The notes beneath the pieces are model-generated. The model worked only from the letters and a program-made list of their open reading frames with translations. It was not told the origin of the DNA and did not search any database. From Paraburkholderia rhizosphaerae (GTDB lineage: Bacteria > Pseudomonadota > Gammaproteobacteria > Burkholderiales > Burkholderiaceae): a stretch of DNA of 56,899 nucleotides. The stretch lies in the NCBI RefSeq assembly GCF_004366595.1, contig NZ_SORE01000036.1, positions 1 through 56,899 on the forward strand, written 5' to 3'. The first letter of the stretch is position 1, and every line of letters starts with the position of its first letter. Below, one piece after another: positions 9,431 through 17,936 of this stretch. Both the position numbers and the translations under genes were made by a program.

Positions 9431-10540
9431 TCTGAGTATCCCTTGTTCAGGTTTTAGTACGTGGTTTTAATTACGTCGTTTTAATACCCGCGGCCTCGCG
9501 TCGATTCCGTTTGCATGCAAAGCGGTCGATAGCGAACTCCGTCAATCATTGAATGCACATGGCGCACTCAATGAATGAGGGGCGGATTATCGAGGGTCCG
9601 TAAATTCTACGGAATAGGCCAAACACGAAGAAACAGGTGGAAGAACGAAGCGGACTTCGGAGCGGCGCGGTGCGTGAACGGCAAACGTTTGCTCAGCATG
9701 GCTGAGCGCGTTTCTGACGGATCGATTACGACGACAACATTTGTGAGAGTTTAACGTTGACAACGTCGAATATAACTTCCAATTGTCTTTCTTAAATATA
9801 AGAAAACAATTTCATCGTATTTCAAATTAAAAATGAAAGCAGAATTGATGTATTTTGACAGTTTCGCCGGCCGTGAGTGGTCCGGGGCCGGTCGGCCGTG
9901 GCGCGAACCGCAACATGGGCCTCGCTGTGCGGCCTATACGAGCGGCTACTCCAGCCCCAAACCGAACGGTTCTGTCCGACGGCGGCGGTCAGAAACGCGA
10001 GAAATCACGCAGACGCTTTCGTGCGACTTCTGTCTCTTGACGGACAGTTTTCACGTCCAATGCGCGTTATTGACATTCCCGCGCCGTGAGTCCGATCTAT
10101 CGTAATATTACTTGCCATTATAAATGGCATGCTTTTTCCGAGTCTGACCCGATAATCTGGCAACGTGAAAGGTAGAATTTAAATCGTAATCACGCGTGAT
10201 ATTTATTTTTTGAAATTATCAAAAGCGCATTTTCGGGGCATGAAAAAAGCGCGTTCATCGAACGGATTACGCGATTTGCTTTGTTCGGCGGCTTATCGTC
10301 ACCCGACGGGAGTTTTAAATGCACATCGGCGTCCAGCGCGCGTGCGCAGGTTTATCCAGCCAGAATTTTTATTCATCGCTTTAGCGTCGCTTTAAATGCC
10401 CGCGCGTCTTGAGCGTCGTGAATTCTTTCGCAGCAGGTGTGACCTCAGTTGATGCCCGGTAATTTGCAGGCTAAAGGAAGTCCACGTTCACGCCGTCGCT
10501 AGCCGATACGCGAGCCAGGTTTCGCGCGATCAACTGCACA
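9431..10540. other. 1.1-kb intergenic region with no supported gene
   Basis: Contains the leader repeats of the giant gene and then an AT-rich stretch (about 9720-9850 and 10100-10260) between two minus-strand genes. Short open frames on the plus strand around 9830-10105 have Arg-rich, low-complexity translations, no convincing ribosome site and no recognisable family. The AT-rich part probably carries the promoter of the giant gene. I see no tRNA or mobile-element ends. Confidence 0.6.
9450..9489 (-). repeat. Three imperfect 13-14 bp direct repeats just upstream of the giant gene
   Basis: The units are GGTTTTAGTACGT (9450-9462), GGTTTTAATTACGT (9463-9476) and CGTTTTAATACCC (9477-9489). They begin 20 bases upstream of the start codon, so they lie in the 5' leader or promoter. 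The spacing of 13-14 bases is more than one helical turn. They could be regulator binding sites or an untranslated-leader element. Confidence 0.5.
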
Positions 10541-11527
10541 TCAGGACGCGCTAATCCCGGTGACGCCGGCCCCTTGCCGCGGCCGCGTTGCTTCATCGAG
10601 ACTAAGTACCGACTGCGCGATCGCCTCGGTCGTGGCCAGCGTGTTGATCGCGCCGGTGCGCAACGCACCCAGCACCGCGGTGGTCTTGGTTATCTCGCTG
10701 GCAACCGCGATCACATTGGGGATACGGACGAGATCTTCAAACGACAGCCCGATCACACGGTCCGCAAATGGCGTGCGGGCCGGCTGGCCGGTGAGATCGA
10801 TGAAGTCGTAGCCCATCATGTCGCCGACCGCGCCGAGTTGTCGCACAGCGACAATCTCCTCGGGCGTGAACCACCCCATGCGCACCATGTTGCTGTCTTC
10901 ATTGATGTCGCCGATACCGATCAGCGCGAGCTGCGCGCGCCGCGCGTGGTCGAGCGTCTGCTTGACCGTATCGTTCTGCAGCAGCGCCGCGCGAGCCTGA
11001 GGATCGACCACCAGCGCCGGCGCATACAGTGTCTCGCTCTCGCCGCCGAAGCGCGCCGCGAGCCGCCGGCAGATATGGTCGGCATTCATCGCTTCGCCGC
11101 CGCGATACGCGCCGCCGATCGCGCAGACGAACTGGCACGAACGGCGCGTCGACGAGATCGCATGCTGCGAAATCGAACTGATGTTACGACCCATGCCCAC
11201 TGCGACGATCATGCCGTCCGACAGAATCCGGTCGAGATGACTCGCGACCAGTCCGGCCAGCAACTCGCGCTGCTTGTCCTGATCCTTGTGGTTGATCGAG
11301 ACGATTGCGCGCTCAAGTCTGAAACGCGTCACGAGCTGCTGTTCGAGCTCGCTCGTGTCGCGCGGATGATGCCGGACGCGAATTTCGACGATGCCCTCTT
11401 CTTGCGCCCGCTTGAGCAACCGCCCGACCTTGGCCCGTGAAATCGAAAACGTTCTGGACAGGTCTTCCTGAGTGAGGCCGTCGACATAGTAAAGCGTCGC
11501 AAGGCGTGTCAGTTCGTCGGTTTCCAT
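10541..11527 (-). CDS. SorC-family sugar-responsive transcriptional regulator
   Basis: 328 residues from the ATG at 11527, chosen because TAAGGA lies 7 bases upstream; the reading frame extends to a TTG at 11569 without a better site. An N-terminal helix-turn-helix (LTRLATLYYVDGLTQEDLSRTFSISRAKVGRLLKRA) is followed by the sugar-phosphate-binding SorC domain (residues about 55-320; GMGRNISSIS, IGIGDINEDSNMVRMG, IASE-like VASEITKT). EryD, the erythritol catabolism regulator, belongs to this family. It is the last gene of the tetrose/polyol cluster, downstream of the RpiB-type isomerase. It probably senses a phosphorylated ketotetrose and controls the cluster through the shared motif described at 12170 and 22266. 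Confidence 0.9.
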   Translation of the reverse strand: METDELTRLATLYYVDGLTQEDLSRTFSISRAKVGRLLKRAQEEGIVEIRVRHHPRDTSELEQQLVTRFRLERAIVSINHKDQDKQRELLAGLVASHLDRILSDGMIVAVGMGRNISSISQHAISSTRRSCQFVCAIGGAYRGGEAMNADHICRRLAARFGGESETLYAPALVVDPQARAALLQNDTVKQTLDHARRAQLALIGIGDINEDSNMVRMGWFTPEEIVAVRQLGAVGDMMGYDFIDLTGQPARTPFADRVIGLSFEDLVRIPNVIAVASEITKTTAVLGALRTGAINTLATTEAIAQSVLSLDEATRPRQGAGVTGISAS

Positions 11528-11611
11528 CAGGCCATCCTTAGAAATGAAATCGGGCTGCAATAATCGCAAGGATACCCAACAGTGCCCGCCGCAATGCGCG
11601 TTGCCCGCGCA

Positions 11612-12103
11612 TTAGCCCGAGATGGGGTCGCCGCCCGCGGCGCGCTCTTCTTCTTTCGCATGGAGCTCGGTCTCGTATTGCCGGATACGTTGCACCTTGG
11701 GCGCCGAGCGACCGCCGTCGAACTGCGCGGCAAGGAACGTATCGACAATGGCCTTCGCCAGTTCCGGGCCCACCACCCGCGCGCCGATCGTCACGATCTG
11801 CGCGTCGTTACTGCGGCTCGCGCGTTCGGCCGAGTACGTATCGTGACACTGCGCCGCGCGAATGCCCGGCACCTTGTTGGCCGAAATGGCCATGCCGATG
11901 CCCGTCCCGCACAGCAAAACAGCGCGCTTGTATTCACCGGTCACGACGCGCTCGGCCACGGTGAACGCGATATCGGGGTAGATAACCGGCTGCGCATTAT
12001 AGGTGCCGAAATCCGTCACGTCGACGCCTCGTTCCTTCAGATGCGCGAGCAGGATCTCTTTTAACTCGTAGGCGGCCTCGTCACTGCCGATCGCAATTTT
12101 CAT
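11612..12103 (-). CDS. RpiB/LacAB-family sugar-phosphate isomerase (probable erythrulose-4-phosphate isomerase)
   Basis: 163 residues; RpiB fold with catalytic Cys65 in LLCGTGIGMAISANK. The N-terminal motif is GSDEAAYELKE, where classical RpiB has GSDHAG, so substrate specificity may differ from ribose 5-phosphate. RpiB relatives in tetritol pathways (EryI in Brucella, DerI in Mycobacterium) convert D-erythrulose 4-phosphate to D-erythrose 4-phosphate. The neighbouring ketose kinase and SDR favour that role here. It probably heads a short transcript with the SorC regulator gene, with its own upstream region carrying a copy of the shared motif. A housekeeping RpiB role is possible but fits the context less well. 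Confidence 0.8.
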   Translation of the reverse strand: MKIAIGSDEAAYELKEILLAHLKERGVDVTDFGTYNAQPVIYPDIAFTVAERVVTGEYKRAVLLCGTGIGMAISANKVPGIRAAQCHDTYSAERASRSNDAQIVTIGARVVGPELAKAIVDTFLAAQFDGGRSAPKVQRIRQYETELHAKEEERAAGGDPISG

Positions 12104-12169
12104 TCAGTCACTCCAGGCGCAATTTCGCACAGACGTGCGCGTAAGTTCGCAGTTTCAGCATTGTGAAAT

Positions 12170-12195
12170 TGAACATTTGATTAGTCAAGAGCAAA
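12170..12195 (+). promoter_or_regulatory. Putative operator copy B upstream of the isomerase/SorC unit
   Basis: TGAACATTTGATTAGTCAAG and the next six bases match 19 of 26 positions of the sequence at 22266-22291 upstream of the other end of the cluster, in the same orientation. A shared motif at two upstream regions of one cluster is what a SorC-regulator operator would look like. The protein-DNA link is inferred. Confidence 0.45.
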
Positions 12196-12334
12196 TTCTC
12201 GGCGCATTTTCGCAGCGACACTCGGGTGTTTCTCGGCTTTCGTGGGATAAACGCCTGTTCATGCCGCCATCAGGGCGATACAAACGCTCTATCGTGATCA
12301 AATGTCACCATGCAATCCAATGCCCACGGAAGGT

Positions 12335-13345
12335 CTACTTGATGATCCCGATCTTCTTGCGGTCGATCGTGACGAACACCGCGGCGATCAGGACGACGCC
12401 TTTTACGATGTTCTGCAGGTACGGGTCGACGCCCGCCATGTTCATGCCGTTCGACAGGATCGTGATGATCAGCACGCCGAGTATCGTCCCCTGAACACTG
12501 CCGAGGCCGCCGGTCAGCGGCGTGCCGCCGACCACGACCGCGGCGATCACGTCGAGTTCGAGGCCTTCGCCCAGCTGTGAGGTGGCGGCCATTGCGCGCG
12601 CGCTTTGCAGCAGGCCGGCAATGCCGCACAGCAGACCGAGCAACGTGAACATCACGATCTTGACCCGATCGATGCGGATGCCGGTCAGCCGCGCCACACG
12701 CTCGCCGCCGCCCGTCGCCTTCAGCTCTCGCGCGAATACTGTGAAGCGCAACGCCACCCAGCCGAGCAGCACGACGCAGAGCGCGATCCATACAGCGTTC
12801 GGCACGGCAAGGAAGCGGCCCGAGTAGAAGTCGAGAAAGCTTTCGCTCTCGATCGAAACCGGCGCGCCACGCGTGAAATACAGCACGATGCCGCGAAACA
12901 CGACCATCGTGCCCAGCGTGACGATGAACGATGGCACCTTCCCCTTGGCGACCACCACGCCATTGACGAAACCGCATGCGAGTCCGACGAGCGCAGCCGG
13001 CGCGATCGCGAACACGCCAAGCGAATTCGAACTTGCGGCGGCGGCCAGCGCGGCCAGCGCCACGATCGAGCCGACCGACAGGTCGATCGAACCGGCGATC
13101 ACGACGAAGGTCATGCCCAGTGCGGCGACGGCCAGCACGACCGCCTGCTGCAGCACGATCAGCGCATTGCCGGGCGTGAGAAAGCGTGGCGAACTGACAG
13201 AGAAGGCAATGCACAGCACGGCCAGCAACAGCACCGGAAACAGGCGTCTGAGCCGTTCGGGCCGATCGCGGGCCGCGCTCGCATCAACGGGACGGTCGGC
13301 GTGCTTGCGCCGGCCGGAAAACAGCGAGGAAGACAAGCGGTTCAT
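12335..13345 (-). CDS. Sugar ABC transporter permease (RbsC type), transporter 1
   Basis: 336 residues with about ten hydrophobic helices and BPD_transp_2 motifs: GMTFVVIAGSIDLSVGSIVALAALAAA, GFVNGVVVAKGKVPSFIVTLGTM and VIAAVVVGGTPLTGGLGSVQGTILGVLI. It forms the membrane channel of a CUT2-class importer together with the ATPase encoded just upstream (7-base gap) and a periplasmic binding protein whose gene is frameshifted. It is the last gene of the large minus-strand operon before the operator-like region at 12170. Confidence 0.93.
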   Translation of the reverse strand: MNRLSSSLFSGRRKHADRPVDASAARDRPERLRRLFPVLLLAVLCIAFSVSSPRFLTPGNALIVLQQAVVLAVAALGMTFVVIAGSIDLSVGSIVALAALAAAASSNSLGVFAIAPAALVGLACGFVNGVVVAKGKVPSFIVTLGTMVVFRGIVLYFTRGAPVSIESESFLDFYSGRFLAVPNAVWIALCVVLLGWVALRFTVFARELKATGGGERVARLTGIRIDRVKIVMFTLLGLLCGIAGLLQSARAMAATSQLGEGLELDVIAAVVVGGTPLTGGLGSVQGTILGVLIITILSNGMNMAGVDPYLQNIVKGVVLIAAVFVTIDRKKIGIIK

Positions 13346-13352
13346 GGTCGTC

Positions 13353-14831
13353 TCAAGTCATGTGCCGGACGATAGTGGTCTCGTCCGGCGTGTCGCCGGC
13401 GGCAAAGGTGTGTTCAACGCGCCCGCCGCGCATCACGGCGAGCCGGTCCGACAGGCCGATCAGTTCAGGCAGGTCGTCGCTGACGAGCAGCACGGCGACG
13501 CCCTCGTCCGCGAGCGAGCGGATCACCCGGTAAATCTCGATCCGCGCGCCGATGTCCACCCCGCGCGTCGGATTGTTGAGCAGCAGCAGCCGCGGCGCGA
13601 CGTGCAGGCACTTGGCCAGCACGACCTTCTGCAGGTTGCCGCCGCTCAGCGTGCGGCATGCGATGTCCGGATGCGCGGCCTTGATCTTCAGCCGCGCGCC
13701 GAGGTGAGCCGCGTTGCGACGCGCCTCGCGTGCATCGAACCAGCCGATGCGGCGTGGCGGCCGCGCCATCACGACGTTGTCCAGCACGCTGAAATCGCTG
13801 ATCAACCCTTCGCCGGTGCGATCGCCCGGCAGATACGCGACGCCGGCGCGCCACGCCGCGGCGGGATGCTTCGGTGCGTAGGCGCTCGCGCCGAGCGTCA
13901 GCGTGCCGCGCTGCGGCGCGACCACGCCCATCGCAAGTTCGAGCAGTGCCTCGCCGCCGCTTCCCTTGAGCCCGGCAATGCCGACGATCTCGCCGCCATG
14001 CACGTTCAGACACACCTCGTCGAGACGGCCGGCGACGCTCACGTCTTGCACGCCCAGCACGACCGCAGCCGGCGGCCGTTGCGCCTTCGGCGGAAACACA
14101 TGGCCGGAGATATCGCGGCCGACCATGCGCGCATGAATTTCCGCGGATGAGATATCCGCAACGTTCGCGCTGCCGGCGAGGCCGCCGTCCTTGAGAATCG
14201 TCAGGCGATCGGCCACCTCCGTCACCTCACTCAGGTGATGCGACACGAATGCTACCGACAGCCCGCGCGCCTTGAGCGTGTGAATCGCTTTGAGCAACGC
14301 GTCGACCTCGCGGTGGCCGAGAAAGGCTGTCGCTTCGTCGAGAAACAGGATGCGTGGTTCATGCGACAGCGCCCGCGCAATCTCGATGCACTTCCATTGC
14401 CCGAGATCGAGCCGGCCGAGCCCAGCCGATGCCTGAATGCCCGCGTCGAAGCTGTCGAGGACCTGTTGCGCGGCCCGCTCGAGCGCCTTGCGCTGCATGA
14501 AGCCGTAACGGGTGAAGCGGCCAAGCCGATCGATAAAGATGTTTTCCGCCACTGTCAAAGACGGATTGATTGTGATTTCCTGATGAACGAGCGCGACGCC
14601 GTGCCGCTCGGCTTCGCGCGTGTCGTGTGGCGCGTATTGCGCATCGGCGAGCCGCATCGCGCCATCATCGGGCTGCTCGGCTCCCGCGAGGATTCTGAGC
14701 AGCGTCGACTTGCCGGCGCCGTTCTCGCCGACCAGTGCGTGCACCTCGTTCGGTGCGAGCGCGATCGATACGTCGCGCAGCGCGACGGTGCTGCCAAACC
14801 GTTTGTTGATGTGCTCGGCGATCAAGGTCAT
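13353..14831 (-). CDS. Sugar ABC transporter ATPase (RbsA type, two nucleotide-binding domains), transporter 1
   Basis: 492 residues from the ATG at 14831; an upstream in-frame TTG at 14873 lacks support. The first nucleotide-binding domain has Walker A GENGAGKST (35-43) and Q-loop HQE. Its signature is LDLGQWKCIEIARAL rather than LSVGQ, and its Walker B reads FLDEATAFLG rather than MDEPTSAL. The second domain has LSGGNLQKVVLAKCL, but LLNNPTRGVD with N419-N420 where DEPTRG is usual. It would drive the permease downstream, but several ATPase motifs depart from those of the second RbsA in this cluster, so activity may be reduced or divided unusually between the domains. Confidence 0.9.
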   Translation of the reverse strand: MTLIAEHINKRFGSTVALRDVSIALAPNEVHALVGENGAGKSTLLRILAGAEQPDDGAMRLADAQYAPHDTREAERHGVALVHQEITINPSLTVAENIFIDRLGRFTRYGFMQRKALERAAQQVLDSFDAGIQASAGLGRLDLGQWKCIEIARALSHEPRILFLDEATAFLGHREVDALLKAIHTLKARGLSVAFVSHHLSEVTEVADRLTILKDGGLAGSANVADISSAEIHARMVGRDISGHVFPPKAQRPPAAVVLGVQDVSVAGRLDEVCLNVHGGEIVGIAGLKGSGGEALLELAMGVVAPQRGTLTLGASAYAPKHPAAAWRAGVAYLPGDRTGEGLISDFSVLDNVVMARPPRRIGWFDAREARRNAAHLGARLKIKAAHPDIACRTLSGGNLQKVVLAKCLHVAPRLLLLNNPTRGVDIGARIEIYRVIRSLADEGVAVLLVSDDLPELIGLSDRLAVMRGGRVEHTFAAGDTPDETTIVRHMT

Positions 14832-14885
14832 GTGCGGATCCGGTCGGGGGGGTGGGCCGAAAACCTCGCGCAAGATGCCGAATGC

Positions 14886-15955
14886 CTAGCTATACGTCAT
14901 CGCGAACGACGCCGCAGGCGCATCTGGCGTATAGAAGCGCGAGTGCTTGCGGAAGTCGTACGGGGGGATGCCGTGCGGGAAGTCCTTTTCGAACTGGGGC
15001 ACCTGCTCGCGCGTGAGCGGCAGCAGATGGAGTTTGACCGTGTCGTCCTGCCTGCTCACCGGCTTGCCCTTGATCTGGTCGAACAGCATCACGAGTGCGA
15101 AGCCGCCCTGCAGCCAGTGGCCGCCGATGTCGAACAGCAGTTCGCCGCGCTTCACGGCTTCGACGTTTTCGGGGTTCAGGTCCATCGCAACCACGTAGAC
15201 ATCCTTGCCGGGCACCTTGCCGGCATTTCTGAGCGCAGCCATCACGCCGGTCGCCGTTCCGCCGTTCGCAGCCCAGACGCCCTTGATGTCGGGATGCCCT
15301 TGATACAGCGATTCGAACGCGGTCTGCGACGTGTCGCGCACGAAGTTGCCGTCGACCTCGCCGGCAACGACAACTTCGGGATGCTCTTTCAGCGCGCGCC
15401 CGAGACCCTTGCGCCGGTCGATCGCAACCGAAGTGCCGGCCGTGCCGTTGACCACGCCGATCACCTTCTTTCCACCGGCGCCGGGCGGCACTGCGGAAAA
15501 CAGTTTGATCGCCATCTGATAGCCGGCCTCTTCGTCGCTCGGCCCGTGAACGCGATGTAGTTCGGAAAGCGCGGCGTCTGCGGGCTGAAGTCCGGATAGG
15601 AGTCGGTGAGGATGACCGGGATGCCGGCATTCCTCGCGAGCGTAAGGCCGGCCACCGCCGTCGACCAGTACGGCGTGAAGATGATGCCGTCCACCTTCTG
15701 CGCGGTCAGATCCTCGAGACTGCTCACCATACGGTCAGGCTTGTTGTCCGCGTTGAGCACGATCAGATCGACGCCGAGCTGACGCGCGCCCTGCTTCATG
15801 AAGTCGATGTAGTTGTTCCAGAACTGCGCGTCGAGCGTCGGCACGACCACGCCGATTCTGATTTTCTGCTGCTGCGCGGCGCGCACGCTGGCCGCAAGCG
15901 GCAGCAGCGCAATACTCGTCAGGTATTTCAAGGACCGCCGTTTGCTGGACTGCAT
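14886..15955 (-). pseudogene. Periplasmic sugar-binding protein of transporter 1, frameshifted
   Basis: The 5' part from ATG 15955 (AAGGAG upstream) encodes a signal peptide and a normal Peripla_BP_4 lobe (KIRIGVVVPTLDAQFWNNYI to PRFPNYIAFTG). The frame is then lost at about 15541. A second frame continues the same protein seamlessly (PSDEEAGYQMAIKLFSAVPP to the stop at 14886). Adding one base to the GGCCC run at 15541-15545 would restore a 356-residue protein, so a one-base deletion is the simplest explanation. It may be a real inactivation or a sequencing/assembly error in a G/C run. The neighbouring ATPase and permease are open, and the second transporter's binding protein in this cluster is also broken. 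Confidence 0.85.
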
Positions 15956-16116
15956 ATTCGTCTCCTTGAGGTTGTTCTGTGGCTCCGCCGTCGTTCCGTT
16001 GTGCCATTGCGCGCCCGCATCGTTCAGATGGACGGGTCTCCTCGCGCGAATACATGGACGCATGCGCGCCCCTCAGCGCCTTTTCAGCGCTTATTCGTTG
16101 CTTATTCATCGCCCGT

Positions 16117-16818
16117 TCAGGCGGGGTGTTTCTCCGTCTGCACCGGCCTGATGCCGCTGGCAGCGGAACCTTCCAGCAACGCGCGAAGCGATTCGCTAAT
16201 GCTGCGCAGGATCAGGAAGCACGAACAGGCACCCGCATCGAGCACACCGATCGAGCGATCGCCAAGACGGCTGGCACGGCCGACACGCGCGCGCAGTTCG
16301 CGCGTGGAGTTCATGCCGGCCTCGGCGGCCACCGTCATCGCATCGAGGCACTCGCGGAACGAACGGTTGTCGTTGAGTGCCGCATCGTATGCGGCACGCG
16401 CCGGCTCAAGCGTGTCGATCAGCGTCTTGTCGCCCACTTTCGCGTCGCCGATCGCCTGAACCGCGTCGATGCCGGCCGACAACGCGCGATAGAACAGGTG
16501 CTTGTCGAGCAGCGCGTGCCCTTCGAGCACGCTGCCCATATCGAGGAAGAACGAGCCATAAAGCGGGCCCATCGAACCGCCGATGCCGCCCATCAGCGCA
16601 TCGGACAGATCGGCAAGTGCGACGGGCAGTGGCGGCGGCGCCGCGCGTTTGGCGAGGCGTTCGCCGCACTGCGAGAAGCCCTTGCTCATGTTGATGCCGT
16701 GATCGCCGTCGCCGATCGCCCCGTCGATTTCGCTCAGATAAGTACGGTTCGTATTGATCACGCCGATCAGATTGGCCACCACGATGCCTGCGGTGGTCAT
16801 GTCGATAGTGTCAGTCAC
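16117..16818 (-). CDS. DhaL-type ATP-binding subunit of dihydroxyacetone/erythrulose kinase
   Basis: 233 residues from the GTG at 16818, which overlaps the dhaK stop by 4 bases (GTGA), with GGAG 7 bases upstream. This points to translational coupling and equal amounts of both subunits. The nucleotide/metal motif GAIGDGDHGINMSKGF and the loop GGIGGSMGPLYGSFF are those of DhaL, the all-helical domain holding the nucleotide through Mg ions. C-terminal RASRLGDRSIGVLDAGACS matches the end of the family domain. With DhaK it should phosphorylate a short ketose. No PTS DhaM gene is visible here, so an ATP-dependent two-subunit kinase is inferred. Confidence 0.9.
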   Translation of the reverse strand: MTDTIDMTTAGIVVANLIGVINTNRTYLSEIDGAIGDGDHGINMSKGFSQCGERLAKRAAPPPLPVALADLSDALMGGIGGSMGPLYGSFFLDMGSVLEGHALLDKHLFYRALSAGIDAVQAIGDAKVGDKTLIDTLEPARAAYDAALNDNRSFRECLDAMTVAAEAGMNSTRELRARVGRASRLGDRSIGVLDAGACSCFLILRSISESLRALLEGSAASGIRPVQTEKHPA

Positions 16819-17822
16819 GCTGCGTCTCCGACGGTAATGCCGATGCTTCGGCACGGATGGTGAAGCGCACGCGAAAGCCGCTCGTCGAGCCGCGTCAGCG
16901 TGACAGTCACGCCCATCATCTCGAGAGATGTGAAAAGGTTGCCGACGCGCGAAAAGCCGATTTCGATGCCGGCCTCCCGAAGACAGTCGGCCACCTCGCC
17001 GTACAGGATGTACTGCTCCATCAGAGGCGTCGCACCCAGCCCCGAGACCAGCAACGCAACCTTGTCGCCGCGCGCGAAAGGCAGATCGGGCAGCAGCGTA
17101 TCGAGCATCCGCTTCGCCATATCCTTCGCCGGCACGGTACGCTGCACTTCGATTCCCGGCTCGCCGTGATGGCCGATGCCGACTTCCATGTCGCCGTCCT
17201 TGATCGTGAAGTTGGCCTTGCCCACCGCCGGAATCGTGCACGCCGACAGACCGATGCCGATCGAGCGTGTCGATTCGATCGCATGGCGCGCGGCCGACAC
17301 CACTTCGTCGAGCGATGCGCCTTGAGCGGCGCAAGCGCCCGCGACCTTCCACATGACGATCTCGCCGGCCACGCCGCGGCGTTTGGCGATTTCCTCCGGC
17401 GGCGCCGATGCCGCGTCGTCGTTGGCGACGACCGGCACCACGCGGATACCATCGCGCTCGGCCATGCGCATCGCCATCTTCACGTTCATGTTGTCGCCGG
17501 CGTAGTTGCCGTACAGGCACGCCACACCCGCGCCGCCGTCGGCGGCCTTAAAGGCGTCGGCAAACGACTTCGCGGTTGGCGACGAAAATATCTCGCCGAC
17601 CGCGACCGCATCGACGAGGTGCTCGCCCACGTAACCGATAAAGGCCGGTTCATGGCCCGACCCGCCTCCGGTGACGATTCCCACCCGACCCTTCTGACCG
17701 GCGTTGACATGCGAGACCACGCGCGGGTTGTCGGCCGCCGCGCGCAGTTCGGGGTGCGCGGCGAGAATGCCGCGCAGCATGTCCTCGACAACCAGATCCG
17801 GATTGTTGATGACGCGATTCAT
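16815..17822 (-). CDS. DhaK-type substrate-binding subunit of dihydroxyacetone/erythrulose kinase
   Basis: 335 residues from ATG 17822 (GAGGAAA upstream). Key residues match E. coli DhaK: H57 in GGGSGHEP (His56), D110 in NYAGDNMN (Asp109), and H219 in GIGHHGEPGI, the His that binds the carbonyl covalently (His218). The pocket segment after GHEP reads AFIGYVG instead of the classical MHCGYIG or AHAGYVG, so an aromatic/aliphatic pair replaces a His near the substrate. This agrees with a substrate longer than dihydroxyacetone. Such kinases act on D- or L-erythrulose in tetritol pathways. The flanking SDR and RpiB genes support that reading, although dihydroxyacetone cannot be excluded. Confidence 0.9.
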   Translation of the reverse strand: MNRVINNPDLVVEDMLRGILAAHPELRAAADNPRVVSHVNAGQKGRVGIVTGGGSGHEPAFIGYVGEHLVDAVAVGEIFSSPTAKSFADAFKAADGGAGVACLYGNYAGDNMNVKMAMRMAERDGIRVVPVVANDDAASAPPEEIAKRRGVAGEIVMWKVAGACAAQGASLDEVVSAARHAIESTRSIGIGLSACTIPAVGKANFTIKDGDMEVGIGHHGEPGIEVQRTVPAKDMAKRMLDTLLPDLPFARGDKVALLVSGLGATPLMEQYILYGEVADCLREAGIEIGFSRVGNLFTSLEMMGVTVTLTRLDERLSRALHHPCRSIGITVGDAA

Positions 17823-17876
17823 AAGCTTTCCTCGAACTCCCTGATTGCGTTTGTTGAGCGGATTGATTGAGCGGCA

Positions 17877-17936
17877 TATTGAGCCGCTTGTTGCACGGCT
17901 TATTGCACGGCTCATTGAGCGGCTTATTGAGCGGTA
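17877..17936. repeat. 12-bp tandem repeat at the stop codon of the SDR gene
   Basis: Five 12-bp units follow one another: TATTGAGCCGCT, TGTTGCACGGCT, TATTGCACGGCT, CATTGAGCGGCT and TATTGAGCGGTA. Two further degenerate units lie to the left, from about 17850. The unit nearest the SDR contains its last codons and stop (17924-17926), so the array seems to have arisen by tandem duplication of the gene's own 3' end into the spacer before dhaK. Confidence 0.75.

Noticed and set aside
9833..10105. 90-codon plus-strand frame in the intergenic region
   Set aside because: Atypical composition, no ribosome site, no recognisable domain.
16117..17520. Single long frame seeming to fuse the kinase subunits
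   Set aside because: The upstream half is an out-of-frame reading of dhaK; the real dhaL starts at GTG 16818 with its own ribosome site.
17877..17936. Possible CRISPR-like array
   Set aside because: The 12-bp units are contiguous with no spacers; it is a minisatellite.
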